NCBI GenBank assembly: GCA_963682055.1
Contig: OY821751.1
Location: 12,524,001 to 12,588,000 of the forward strand
Origin: Primula veris
Taxonomy: Eukaryota; Streptophyta; Magnoliopsida; Ericales; Primulaceae
Direction: 5' to 3'
Length of the DNA stretch: 64,000 nt
Part shown: positions 46,831-58,182 of the stretch, piece after piece
How positions within the stretch are numbered: position 1 is the stretch's first letter
Layout of the letters: each line of letters begins with the position of its first letter
Position numbers and translations under genes: made by a program
The notes under the pieces: model-generated
Seen by the model: only the letters and a program-made list of their open reading frames with translations
Database searches by the model: none
Told to the model about the DNA's origin: nothing

Positions 46831-47088
46831 TTTAAACCAAAAAAAATTAAATCCACCAAGCCTACATACGTGTGAATAAGGATATATAACTATAACAGAC
46901 CAAATCTGACATTACTGTAAATCTCCAAATGTGTAAAAAAAACACTAGAATATTCAATACAAACCTAGGAAGCATATTCATTCTAATTCTACAATTCAAT
47001 TTTAAAATCTCTCATATATACATATAGATAGATTACAGAGAGAATACATACATATATATAATTATATATATATATAGATATATGTGAC

Positions 47089-47166
47089 ATGTCATCGTCT
47101 TTCCCAAACGAGGTTGTGTCCTCGCCGTTGCCACTGCCGGCGGAGAGCCTCTCCGACGACAACTGA
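47089..47166 (+). other. GC-rich exon-like micro-ORF (25 aa)
   Basis: ATG at 47089, stop at 47164-47166, product MSSSFPNEVVSSPLPLP and eight more residues. It lies in an isolated GC-rich patch (47095-47290) within AT-rich DNA. It resembles the start of a plant first exon and may be a captured gene fragment. No continuation was found. Confidence 0.35.
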
Positions 47167-47466
47167 GGTCGAAGATCTAGTGATTTTACGGAGCTTCGGT
47201 GGGGATGGCGGATCTCCGGCAGTGATTCGTCAGAGAGATAGAACGATATAGTGAGAGAGAGATGAATTCGTTCGCAGAGAGAGATGCGTTCGAACTGTAA
47301 AATTAGATTTTTAGATCTATTTATATTTTTTTATAAAGTGTGACTAAATGGGGATAGTGATCTTATGTATGTATGACTTTTTAGGTATTAAGTTTTAAAA
47401 GTGTGACTTATTGGGTATTTTTCCATTCTTTTATTTGGTTGGCAATGACTAGTATAACATTTTCGC

Positions 47467-47727
47467 TTGTACTATTTTCCTATCTTCCGGAAGCAATTCA
47501 GGGAGCAAAACAAAGTGCATGGGTTGGTTAAGAACAAACTGGTTTCTTCTGAAAGAGTCCATCCAGATCCAGAACCTAGCAGTGAGAGATTTTCTAATAG
47601 CAGACCCATCGAAAACCCACTCGGTAATTCAAAATTAGAAGAAAAATGTACACCTGTTCCCGATAGATTAAGAATGCCTGTTTCGTACGATGACCTAATA
47701 GAAGGAGGACAAATACAAACGATGTAA
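47467..47727 (+). other. Exon-like ORF, unknown
   Basis: An open frame ending in TAA, preceded by a plausible acceptor (GCAATTCAG, exon from 47504). The product is Pro/Ser/Glu-rich (HPDPEPSSERFSNSRPIENP, YDDLIEGGQ), with a composition more protein-like than nearby noise. It may be a last exon whose partners are lost or not recognised. No family is recognised. Confidence 0.3.
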
Positions 47728-48673
47728 TATCTGGTGGAACCTGCATTGGAAATTAGCAAGAATATTGGTTTTTTTCTTTTAATTCTGTTTTTCCTTGTGT
47801 TTCGCATCTTTGTAACGAGTTACTGAGGTCACCTCACTTCTTATCTTCGTGAACTTGCTGAATATTAATTTTGAAAAAGTAAGAAAATATGATAGAAAGA
47901 GAAGAAAAAAAAAAACTTGTTATTTTGTTGCTTTAGTTCGTTACAGATAGCTGTCCATTAGCTTTCTTGGAGGAGCTTATGCACATAGTGATTATTATGA
48001 GCATAACTATATGTGAAGAATAAAGGAGGTTTTTGTTGGCTGATATTCCCACTTTGTACCTAAATGCAATTCCCCCTTATTTAAGCTAAATACGTAACTA
48101 TTTTGTTAGTGTTTTGATGTAAACAGTATTGTCTTGTTGGAAGAAAAGTAGTAGGAGATGAGTTATATTCTGAAAATAGTGGACCCTTTAGCCCGCAACT
48201 GTAAAAAGAGTTGATCATTTTGTTTTGTTTTAGGTCTAAATAATACAAAATTATAATAATCTTATCTTCTCGTAGAAAAAGTATCATACCGACAATCATC
48301 CTCGTGCCTATACATACGATTGTGGGAGAGTACAGTGAACCATGAGTAAATTTGTTTACCAGAGCTCTAGTACTGCCGCTTTGGCGAGGCAATAAAAAAC
48401 CCTCGTCTCCTTCATTAATAATTGGCTTTTAGAGCAATAACCTAGCTAGGTAATTGATCTCCATTTTGATACTTATTTTTAATATAATTACCAATGAATT
48501 CGATTTCACGCCTACTTATTCATTAAGTATTTGATGCTTCATTTAGGTTTTTCCAATCTGTGATGATTAATTTTGGGGGGTATCAAGTATGTGTGGAAGG
48601 TGCTACCTAATAGTACTCTAGTCTTCTAGAAAAGCTCCCTAGTTTTACTTAACCTGAAGTCTTGTTATAAAAA
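47728..48673. other. Intergenic DNA, no gene seen
   Basis: AT-rich and without a supported exon. The last bases (TTATAAAAA) form an A/T-rich leader directly before the tRNA gene. Confidence 0.4.
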
Positions 48674-48746
48674 GGGGATGTAGCTCAAATGGTAGAGCAC
48701 TCGCTTTGCATGCGAGAGGCACGGGGTTCGATACCCCGCATCTCCA
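48674..48746 (+). tRNA. tRNA-Ala (TGC anticodon)
   Basis: A 73-base cloverleaf: acceptor GGGGATG/CATCTCC with the alanine identity wobble pair G3-T70, D arm GCTC/GAGC, anticodon stem CTCGC/GCGAG with loop TTTGCAT (TGC at 48707-48709), and T arm CGGGG-TTCGATA-CCCCG. The discriminator is A. No CCA is encoded and there is no intron, as in plant nuclear genes. The upstream flank is A-rich (TTATAAAAA). No clean TTTT terminator follows closely. Confidence 0.9.
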
Positions 48747-49002
48747 ATGTTATATTCCTTTAGAAAGGTTCTATGCTTTAATCAGGAACCTTTATGTCGA
48801 GAATGAAAGAGTAAGACTGATATATTGTTGTTATCGTTATTTATAACCTTTTTCCTTTTACCACTATTATTGTACTGCGATCTTTAAGGGTATCGGTTTC
48901 TATGAGGATAAATAATACCGATTTACTCTATTGAAGCAATGAAGTTCAGACTTTCACTATATTGAGATTGTTACTGTTTTCCAGGTGGTTCTTGAAGGCA
49001 GA

Positions 49003-49061
49003 TGAGCAAGAAGGTTTTATAGCATTGGCAGGGTTGGGTGCGACAAATATGAATCAATTGA
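49003..49061 (+). other. Exon-like segment between the two tRNA genes
   Basis: A short frame (ADEQEGFIALAGLGA, then TNMNQLR) sits between TTTTCCAG and G|GTGAAT and looks like an internal exon. I do not recognise the family, and chance is possible. Confidence 0.2.
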
Positions 49062-49315
49062 GGTGAATCCGTTTTACTTGATGCATCGTATTATTTATAT
49101 GTTAAATACTTCATGTCTGTGTTTAGCTAAACAGCTAAAAAGCCGAGCTTTTCGGTTCTTTTGCCTGAAAAAAGATAGAAGATTTAAGCTAGATTTAGCC
49201 AGCTTTCTCTCAAATAGACAAGTCCAGCTAATTTGCGTAAGTGATGCAGTCATACTATCCCTATGCACCATCATTAGCTCCGACTTGATTCTATTATCAT
49301 CAACATACTATAAAA

Positions 49316-49387
49316 AGGGATGTGGCTCAATGGTAGAGCTCTTGCTTTGAATGCGAGAGGCACGAGGTTCGATTCCTCGCATCTCTA
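49316..49387 (+). tRNA. tRNA-Ala-like gene with anticodon TGA (Ser)
   Basis: A 72-base cloverleaf clearly derived from tRNA-Ala: acceptor AGGGATG/CATCTCT, keeping the G3-T70 pair, with A1-T72 replacing G1-C72. The D loop is one base shorter. Anticodon stem CTTGC/GCGAG with loop TTTGAAT puts TGA (49348-49350) in place of TGC. T arm CGAGG-TTCGATT-CCTCG keeps pairing through a paired G-C to A-T change. The upstream flank TATAAAAA matches the first tRNA. It may be a tRNA pseudogene, or an Ala-charged tRNA that would read UCA codons. Confidence 0.6.
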
Positions 49388-52080
49388 CTATTACCTTTAA
49401 AAAAATCCTAAACTCAGGGGTTTTAGATCTGACCTCCGGTAATAGATCCGTCATGGTTTGTTTAAAAAAATATATATATATTGTGAATTGAGAGCTTGTA
49501 TTATTAGCGAAATATTGTTCCTAAATTAAGGAGACTAACGAAATACTAACAAGATAATTGCCTATGTCATTAAAGAACACTTTAATAAATAAGAAAAACA
49601 TAGTTAACAGATATGAGAGACAAAACTAGCAGGAACTCTGTTATATAACTAGTTACAATGAAGGCAAGCAACATCAATTTTGCAGCAAAAATTTTACACA
49701 AAATTCCATACAAATGGGTTAATAATTGATATTTTGTGATAGCATGGTCATGACAACCCTACTGTATATTAATTAATATTTGTATGGTTTATGACTAAAT
49801 TGTAATGGTTGTTGCGTGTTAGCTAAATCGAACGGATCTTAAATATGTAATCTAACTCAAACAAATACTTAATATTACGATTCTATAAGATTGGGTTCAA
49901 AGAACAAATAGGAAACGATGTTAATTAAGTTTTGGGGATCTTACTGCTTTGATACCGTATTAATAAGTATAAAGCTGGTTAGAATAAACTCAAGCGAACA
50001 ATTGTATTCCTCTATATATTTCTAAGTACATACTTCATGTATATGTATATGTATAAGCAGTAGCCTGGTAAATTTATTCAAATATTTTTTTATCAAAAGG
50101 TTATTACTTAAAAGAGACTACTCTGTATAAAATCCGTATCAATCTAAAATATTTGTTTCTCAAATCTTATAGAATCGTAATACTTAAAAAGATATTTTCT
50201 GCTTTTGCTCTCTTATTCATTTCATGTCATGACTTTATCTTTGACATTTTCGACAAACTAACTCGCCATCAATTTGTGTATTTTCAGGATGGACTTGTAC
50301 AATTAGCAAAAATCTCTTTCGAAAACGGGAAGATACAAAAGTCAAATATAGTGTCGTGTTGATGTTACCGGCAAAATCTGAAAGAAAATGCAAATTCACT
50401 TGGGACCCTCCGATCTCACATTAACACTGCAAAGCCATTGTGCGCAGAAACACCTCGTTAAACCCTCGTAAGCATGTTGAAATTTTGTCGATATATGTTC
50501 TCCTTTTGAACCACTATCGGTACCAGGCCACACATTAAAAACGAAAAGAAAAAAGACAACGATAAATCAGAAATATCCATTCCGAACTTAATAAAAAGCA
50601 ACACTAAAAGAAGTCTTATTAAGTTCCAGGTTACAGTCCACAATAAAGTTCATACACCGCAAACTCAATGTCATAACATAACCCTCAATAAAGGACAATG
50701 CATACCCTGTCTATTGCTATTCAACATAAGCTCCCTCCCTCTTGTTCAAGTCTTGGATACAGCCTCTAATATTTAAAAATGATGGAAAAAGGCACTAAAC
50801 TAAAAAGTTTGGTTTGAGGACCTAGTGCTCAAAAGGAGCTGAGCTTATTAACAATCAACATGATCATCATATGGCAATATATAGAGTTCTTAAGTTTCTC
50901 AGCCATATCATTCTATTATAATAAGTCAACTCAAGTCAAATAAATCTGTCCAATTTAACCACTTTTTTTTCAAAAATACCCTTATACTTTTTTTATTAAT
51001 TACAATAATACTATGCTCACATAAAAAAAACAAAAAAATAAAATAAAAAGTAACAAATAATAACACTATGTATCCCTTTTTAACAAGCAAACATTCTTTT
51101 AAGTCTTATACTAATTTTTTTTTTATTATCCACGTATTTGTATCATAACTACACTTATTTTTTATATTTTAATTGCATTGTGCGTCACACACGCAACGCG
51201 TAGAGCACGATTACTAGTATATATCATAAGCCTGCTCAACAAAGAGCACCAAATAGTTTTTCTACATCGCTTAAGCTACCAACTTTTGCATATTCTTAAG
51301 CTTGAATTTAGTCTTAACCCACATCCAAATTTTTGAAGTTTAACAAGCACCCCTAGGAGCATTGGTGCATGGATATCATCTGAGTATTAGATTTAATAAT
51401 GGAGTATCCAGAGCTTATCCTAAAGCAGATATGAAAAACAATCCAGTGATAGCAACTCGTTATCCATCAAAGATTCAAAATGTAAAACAGAATCCAATAT
51501 CAGACTTCATTCCATGAACATATTGATACCCAGACATAATATCACTAGCATGTCAAAGTTATAAATATTATCATAGCATAATAGAGGCAATGAACTACAA
51601 CTTTTTTTCCCCAATGTCTTAAATGTACGGACTCGAAACCTTACACACTAAAAATCGCAAACCCATGACAAAATAGGCTAAGACAAATCATAGACAAGTA
51701 ATATTTAATTATAACCAAAAATAAAGTAAGCTAAACTTAGATGAACATACATAATCAGACTAGTCCTGACCATCGACGAAAACGTCATCATCCACTTTCC
51801 TCATTCTCTTTAGCAGATATCAAGAGCCAATCTTTGTAACCCGATAGTAAAACCTGTAACATTAAATTTGGAAAGGCTTCAAATTTTCAGGAACAACTGA
51901 AATCCAACAAAACTTAAAGACTCTTGCTCCTTAACACACAAATGGATATTTACTTGATAATAATTCATATAGGCACATACAATTTGGAAATCTGCAAGGT
52001 ATGCTATATAATATACTCAGCACATTAAAAAACATTAACCAGATATGTTAAGACTCTAGAAAACTGGAAACGAACAACAT
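49388..52080. other. Gene-poor intergenic DNA
   Basis: No supported exon. GTCACACACGCAACGCGTAG followed by GATTACTAGTATA near 51184-51225 resembles the end of a common plant non-autonomous element. The rest is AT-rich. Confidence 0.4.
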
Positions 52081-52083
52081 TAA

Positions 52084-52387
52084 GGGTGTGTTTGGAATAT
52101 GAAAAATGGATGGGAAAAGAAAAATGATTTGCTAAGAAAATATTTTTGTGTTTGGTTACATAACAAAACCAATGAAAAATAAAATGAAAGAAAGTATGGA
52201 AAAAATTTGTTTGTACAGTGAGGGAAACCATTTTCCTTTCAAAAGTGGGAGGAAAATGAAAACAAATGAGAAAAGTGAGGCTAGCTCTCTCTCCCCTTTC
52301 TTTTATTTTTATTTTATTATCTTTTCCTTTTCTTTCTTTTTTTCTTTTCACGACACATTTCTGGGTTCCAAACAGGCAAACACACCC
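52084..52387. mobile_element. Tourist-like (PIF/Harbinger) MITE, 304 bp
   Basis: Ends GGGTGTGTTTGG...AAACACACCC form an inverted repeat and are flanked by TAA (52081-52083) and TAA (52388-52390), the 3-bp duplication of PIF/Harbinger elements. The interior is A/T-rich with GGAAAATGA-like repeats in both orientations. Frames on both strands within it are not genes. Confidence 0.8.
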
Positions 52388-52716
52388 TAAAAGTCTCATT
52401 TTTAAAATTTGAAAAATGAAACAGATAATTCAAAAACTCAATCAAGGGCGCAAATCCGATGACTGAAAGGGGATCATTTCCAACTGAAATGGCTTAGAAA
52501 CGGCCAAAGAACAAATAGTGGGAGTTTCAATGGTCGTGGAAACGACAGAAGGGAAACTAGCTTCCCGCTTAAAAAATTAATCAGCTTTTAAACTTATCAC
52601 TAAAAGTAATCCAGCTTTAAAGTAATGTATTTGCTTAAAATCTGCAACCAAACAAGGCCTATTATTTGCTGCAATGGTAGATTTATGTCCTTTTTTTTTC
52701 TTTTTTAATTTTGCAG
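52388..52716. other. Intron-like sequence with a MITE end
   Basis: Includes GCTTAAAATCTGCAACCAAACAAGGCC (about 52633-52659, a terminal motif family repeated at 55.9-56.7 kb) and a pyrimidine tract leading into TTTTGCAG at 52716. Confidence 0.5.
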
Positions 52717-53073
52717 AAAGCGATGGCAAAGGATACAGAAGAACGTGCATCAGAACCGAGCCTGAACTTGAAATCCTACTTAACGGATGCATATTTACAC
52801 CCAATTTTCCACTCGTTCAAAGAAGTTGAGCTAACGGATGTTCGAGTTGACAAAAGCAAAAAGAGTAAAATACCCTCTACTTCATCTGATGAAAACCAAC
52901 ACCAACACCACCATATTCCCAGCCAATCCATTGAACCTAGCTCACCCTTGCCACCTCATTACGCGTACAATTACGACTATCAGCCTAACAATGCAGTTCC
53001 TCACTACTATGAAGAACAACCCAATGATTTTTTCCATTATAATCCAAGTTCACCCAGTGGATACCTATACTGA
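52717..53073 (+). CDS. Terminal exon of an OSCA/CSC1-like ion channel gene, partial
   Basis: After a strong acceptor (T-rich tract, TTTTGCAG) the frame encodes about 118 residues to a TGA at 53071-53073. The start, ...AMAKDTEERASEPSLNLKSY followed by LTDAYLHPIF, matches the conserved cytosolic C-terminus of plant OSCA (CSC1/DUF221) hyperosmolality-gated, calcium-permeable channels. A low-complexity His/Pro/Tyr/Asn-rich tail (HQHHHIPS, YNYDYQPNN) follows. The nearest upstream sequence is MITE-derived, and no other OSCA exon was found in the preceding kilobases. It is either the end of a gene with a very large intron or a captured, orphan exon. The exon itself is undamaged. Confidence 0.65.
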   Translation, partial: KAMAKDTEERASEPSLNLKSYLTDAYLHPIFHSFKEVELTDVRVDKSKKSKIPSTSSDENQHQHHHIPSQSIEPSSPLPPHYAYNYDYQPNNAVPHYYEEQPNDFFHYNPSSPSGYLY

Positions 53074-53744
53074 TCGTTAGAGTTGGTTTAATAGGTTTGT
53101 GTTTAACTTTATTTTTCAAGTATAGGGTGATCGAGTTTATGTATTTACTAATTGAAGAAGTGCATGATAGAGCCTTAATGTGTGAGCATTAGAAAGTTCA
53201 GTGTGATTTAGTGTTTCTTTTCGTATACTACTAACAATTTATTTTGTACAAAGAGTTCATTTTCTTGTTTTTAAATTATTTAGATGCTTTGCAACTTTAT
53301 CCAATTATATGGGTTTGAGTTTTGAATTACTGAATTTTGATTACTTGGTTTTCTTTGTTAGGCTGAAAAATTGACTACTGAATCCTTAATCTTAGCCATT
53401 CACTTCAACTGTAAAGCGAAAAAAGACATATCGTCAACATACTCACGGCTAGTATTATAGTATAGTATCAGTTCATTGATATGGACAATATTCGCAGCTG
53501 TGAACATATCATCATCCATATTATAAACCCAAACCCATCATAATACACACATTCAAAATAAGCTATAAACAAGAAAAGACAATAACCATAAACACAACAA
53601 ATTAAGCAAATTAAGTTGAACATTGTGTAATTTTTATTTTAAAAAAAAGTTGAACATTGTTGAAAACATCCAAATGACACCACAAATAAGAGACGAACAT
53701 AAAATTGAATGTGACTAGAATTAGCGTTTGATGACATCAACGTT
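53074..53744. other. 3' flank of the OSCA-like exon and of the minus-strand ORF
   Basis: AT-rich, non-coding. It would hold the 3' UTRs of both converging frames. Confidence 0.4.
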
Positions 53745-54428
53745 CTAATCATCTCCATCCATTTCATCCTCATCATCACCCTCGCTGTCTTTATCACCAT
53801 CACCTTCCATCTCATCATCATAGTCATCACTTTCGTAATCATTATCATCATCATCGTCACTTTCGTCATAGTTTTCCGCTTCAGATAAATGTACAGAAAT
53901 ATCTGAAATCACTTGCATAATCTGAGGTAACATCACATTACAATGCTTTTCATTCTTATCCATTAGCTTCTCCATTTGCTTGGAGTGTTCAATAAAGCGC
54001 TCTACAGATGTAAATAGCTCAAAAAAGTCATTTGAGGAACTACGGTTCCAAGTAGATTTGCGCCTGCAAGAATTAGCACGATCACATAGCATTTTCTGAC
54101 GTTCTTTTATGTATTCACATAAAAAAGCCACCTTCTCAGTAGAGTCAGCAATTTCAGACATTTGAACATCAACATATTTCTTCATACTAGTAAAGCTATT
54201 ATCAGAGATCTGATTTACTAAGGAAAATAATAAAGAAAACTTTGAACTCAACTCCAAACAACTTGAAGTATAGTTGATCATCTTCCCTTTGAGCTTATCA
54301 GAAACTCTTTTGAAAAGATCAATACGGTACAGTAGGACAAACTCTAGCATTTCCATGACTTTATTTGTAGAAGTTGAAGCCTTCTTATTTCCACCCATAA
54401 GTGCTGCTGAAAAACCTGATATATGCAT
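53745..54428 (-). CDS. Unknown protein with a very acidic C-terminus (up to 227 aa)
   Basis: One open frame of 227 codons. Residues about 20-180 are amphipathic helix with Lys, Glu and Ser (VSDKLKGKMINYTSS, EYIKERQKMLCDRAN). The last 45 residues are almost all Asp, Glu, Tyr and Gly, as in nuclear, histone-binding or chaperone-like tails. The true start is uncertain: a second ATG at residue 11 (MGGNKKAST) follows a CAG acceptor-like site, so an upstream exon is possible. An overlapping frame from 54532 could supply it. The family is not recognised. Length and non-repetitive composition argue that it is or was coding. The 3' end converges on the OSCA-like exon. Confidence 0.5.
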   Translation of the reverse strand: MHISGFSAALMGGNKKASTSTNKVMEMLEFVLLYRIDLFKRVSDKLKGKMINYTSSCLELSSKFSLLFSLVNQISDNSFTSMKKYVDVQMSEIADSTEKVAFLCEYIKERQKMLCDRANSCRRKSTWNRSSSNDFFELFTSVERFIEHSKQMEKLMDKNEKHCNVMLPQIMQVISDISVHLSEAENYDESDDDDDNDYESDDYDDEMEGDGDKDSEGDDEDEMDGDD

Positions 54429-55760
54429 TTTAAAAAATTCATGTAAAGACTCACATAATTGTTAACTGCTAGAAACGCATAAATTGAGCACTGCCAAACA
54501 TTATTGTCTAAAGTTATCTGATTTGTCAACAAATCATTAGCATATACTCTATCTTGTATTCGCTATTCGACCCTCACATGTGAAAGAATAGAGCAGTATG
54601 CATTTTTACAAGTAGTTATTTGCAACACTAAGGTTGTAGCTATACATCAGGGTTAGAGTATTCCCTAATGGTACCAAAAGCCGTAACATATAACGAATCT
54701 GGATATAAATTGGTGAGTAAATTCCCTATTTCATTGATAATCAATGGTCAAAACGACCTTATTACATCTGAAATTCAACTAAAAACAACAAAAAATTTAT
54801 AAAAACGTCGAGTGCTAAGAAAATAAAATTATTATTCATACTTTAATCTTGCGTTCTACGCACTTCTTTTCCACGTCGTGTGACATTAATTGAGAATCTT
54901 CTTGTTGCTGTTGAGTTGATTAAACCCCATAATCAGCCAAGAAAACTTTCTTGAAAATTTTCAGACCTTTGATTACAAGATCAACGTCACTTTGTTTGGA
55001 ACTAAAATCTTGATGTTACCTTGTCTTTTGTCTAAATGAAAATTTCGTTCTTCCACTTAATAGTGAAAAAAACCCGCAAGGCTCCGTGGAGAGTCACAAC
55101 GCATCAAAATCCGATTTACCGGATCCAACATTGAGAACCTCATTATCAACCCGATCCGTGTTAAATCCTACGATTAAGGTTAGCATGAGATCGACGAGGC
55201 GAGAAGAATTAGATCTACTCCTCCTACAAAGAGGAGCTCGCCAAAAAAGTTGTGAAAAATAAGGAGAAATCCAAAAAATAACTCGGATTCATTTAGAGAA
55301 TAGTGATAGAGTATTATGCAGAATGAGGGTAGAAGGGCGCCGAAGCACCACTCCCATCCCTAGGGAGGTGGCGGTTAGGGTTTGAGATAAAGGAAGAGAG
55401 ATTTGAGAGAGAGTTTTTTTTTTTTACGTGAATTAGAATTATATCTTAGCATATAACGAATCCAAAAGCAGTTTGTAACATATAAGTTGGTTGGCATGGA
55501 TTTAAGATGGTAAGACTTCAAATATTTAAGCTTTCTATTGAAAATTCTTCCTGAGCTGACTCGAAAACAAAACTTTCATTTCTTTTAAATCTTCAAACAC
55601 ATGTCGGTCCGATGCATTGTCACAGGCAATGGTTTGACTACTTCATATTGGAAGAGATCGGTATAACTATTAGTTGAAAAACAATTCTGTTATCATAAAC
55701 AGTTGTACCATGCATTATTAATTCTCATACCTCATCATTTATTAAATACTTTCATTTTTC
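54429..55760. other. Intergenic DNA with a leader-like segment on the minus strand
   Basis: Around 55300-55420 the minus strand reads TCTCAAACCCTAACCGCCAC followed by CTCCCTAGGGATGG, which looks like a plant 5' leader or the start of a LINE. The following sequence has stops in all frames. No gene can be defined. Confidence 0.35.
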
Positions 55761-56760
55761 ATCTCCATCTAGACCCTGTTAGTTAAAACCCTATCAAATA
55801 GCGGCTTAAAAGCCGATAATGTTTGTGCTTTTGTCATGAAGTTGGGGTGAACTTAGCCTTTCTTGTGAAACTATAATATTATTAGCTATTTCGCTTAAAA
55901 TCTGCAAACCAAACAAGTGATACAATTAAATTTTATGCTTCAAGCCTTATTTGTTTGAAGCTTTCTATTTCCACTTTTTGATGAATACGGTAGTATTCTG
56001 GAAATTGAGATGGGATACATAGAAACTTTAGATGAGAAACAGAGATAAAACTAGGGTTCATACCGTCTTATTCAACACTGTTGGACATAATTAAAACTGA
56101 CATAATTAAACCTGGGGAAATAGTAAAATACCCAAAATATTCCAATAAATGACAGAATTAACTAAATAACCGTGTTCATCTTCTTTTCTTTTATCCTAAT
56201 TAGTTGCATCGGATTTTACTGCTCACATCAAAATTGAGCTTTCTGGCTTTTGTTAGGAAAGCTAGAAGCTTTAAGCTCGTTAAACAAAAGCTTTTCTCTC
56301 AACCGAAATAACCAAGCTAATTTGCTTAAAAGCTGCAACCAAACAAGCCATACAATTGAAGAATTGTTATTTGATCGAAGCTTTCTGTTTCCTCTTTTCG
56401 TTTTTGCTTAATTCTTGGATGGGATTTTTTCGCCCAACATAAAAGTTGAGATTTTCTGGCTTTTGCTAAAAGCTAGAAGCTTTAAGCTCATCTTTATTAA
56501 AACTTTTCTCTCAACCAATAAATGAACTAGGTGGAGACAGTCGAGTAAAAATGAAAAGAAAAGTTAATTTTTCCTCTGTATTTTAATCAAAATCTTCAAA
56601 AATTAGCGTTCGCCCCATATCAAGAAAAAAATTAAATAGAATATCGGCCCCTTCCATTTAACCTTCCTCGTTCTGCCACTTCTCTCAACCGAAAACAACC
56701 CAGCTTATTTACTTAAAAGCTGCAACCAAACAACGCCTAGTAAAGTTGCTCTATTTTAAC
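55761..56760. repeat. Cluster of related MITE fragments
   Basis: GCTTAAAATCTGCAAACCAAAC (about 55898), GCTTAAAAGCTGCAACCAAA (about 56322) and CTTAAAAGCTGCAACCAAAC (about 56713) are the same element end. Between them, AGCTAGAAGCTTTAAGCTC and CTTTTCTCTCAACC blocks repeat (about 56262-56300 and about 56468-56515). At least three partial copies lie nested or side by side. Confidence 0.7.
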
Positions 56761-58182
56761 TATTTGTTCCTTTGAAAATAAAAAACATAAAAGACCATCT
56801 TTTTTTCGTTATAATATACCCAAATATCAAATATTATGACTATAGATTAAAACTATTTGCATTCAAAGAACATAGCTCAGATGATTTCATTTGAAGAAAA
56901 CGTTTATGGAGAATATATGATAAGAAGTATTGCAACGTCATAATAGAATAATTAAGAAGAATAAAAGGCAAAAGAAAACCAAGTGAGATAATTATGTATA
57001 CATATAGGTCCCCTTTTGTCGGGTCAATGTGTTTAACGGCATATTGTCTGTTTAATTCTGCTTTGTATGAGTTAGAATAGATATGAATCATATGATTTAA
57101 ATTGATAATAAAAATAAATATAAAACTCTGTAATTAGTAAATATTTAAAATACTCTCCTCATAAAATAGATCCATTTCAATGAGTAAACCCTTCCCACTT
57201 CCAAAATGGATTCCAAATTTAGTATCAAAATCTACGGTTTTTCGATTATCATATCCAAATTTAGTACCAAATCTCATCTCTCTCTAGGGCATAAATATTG
57301 TCCTTCAAATTAGAAAAATAAAACCTGTCAAACATTACCCTTAAATTTCTCAAATCATTTATATATATATTAATATTTTAAATAAAGTTACACACAATCT
57401 ACGCCCGATCTATATACGAATAATCTGATCAATCTCTTTTTCAGGTAAATATCTTTTTTTCTTGATCTTATACATCTATCGTTTATATAACATTATATAT
57501 ATATATGTGTGTGTGTGTGTGTATGTATAAGTAGACACATTCGATCAGTTGCAAAAAATATGAGGGGGTGACAAAATCACTATTTAAACGAATTATAGTC
57601 GAATTTACATAGTAATTATATGTTTTTTAATAACTGGATTTATTGTGTATCTATAATGTTCTAATTATTGACATCTTGAGATTCTTGTTTCTTTAGGTTA
57701 ATGAGTCGCTTGTTTGGATTTTCTAAGAAAAATAAGTTGTCTTATTTAAGACTTAGAATACAGACGGGTTTATTGTAGATTTTATAATGGATCAGAACTG
57801 TTAATTTAAGCTGGATAGCTGAATACAAGTAAATTTAATTGTAAAATTACGGAAATTAGTTGATAGTAATCAAGCCCTTTTATTTATAATCATTTGGCAA
57901 ACAATAGCATCGAATATTGGCAATGGTAAATGTGATACATGCTTCTAAACATGCTTTGAGTTTTTAACTTTTTGAAAATCAATTTTATGAACTATCTCAG
58001 TCCTTGAATTGACCTATAGTATTATCGTAATATCGCTAGTTATAGTTGTAACTCTTTCAAATCAATTTTAATTGGGTCTAGGTTCATTCGTGAACATGGT
58101 GCGTGTTGGACGTGATACACTTAGTTGGTGTGTAATTTCGCGATGTGGTACACTCAGGAATGATACACGAGGAAACCCTCTC
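56761..58182. other. AT-rich flank of the right-hand Tat element
   Basis: No gene seen. Microsatellites at about 57358-57372 (TA) and 57492-57522 (TA then GT). It ends at the 5' LTR. Confidence 0.5.

Noticed and set aside
52025..52399. 124-codon minus-strand and 80-codon plus-strand frames
   Set aside because: Both sit within a 304-bp Tourist-like MITE with TSD TAA. Their Phe/Lys/Ser composition reflects the inverted A/T-rich repeat.
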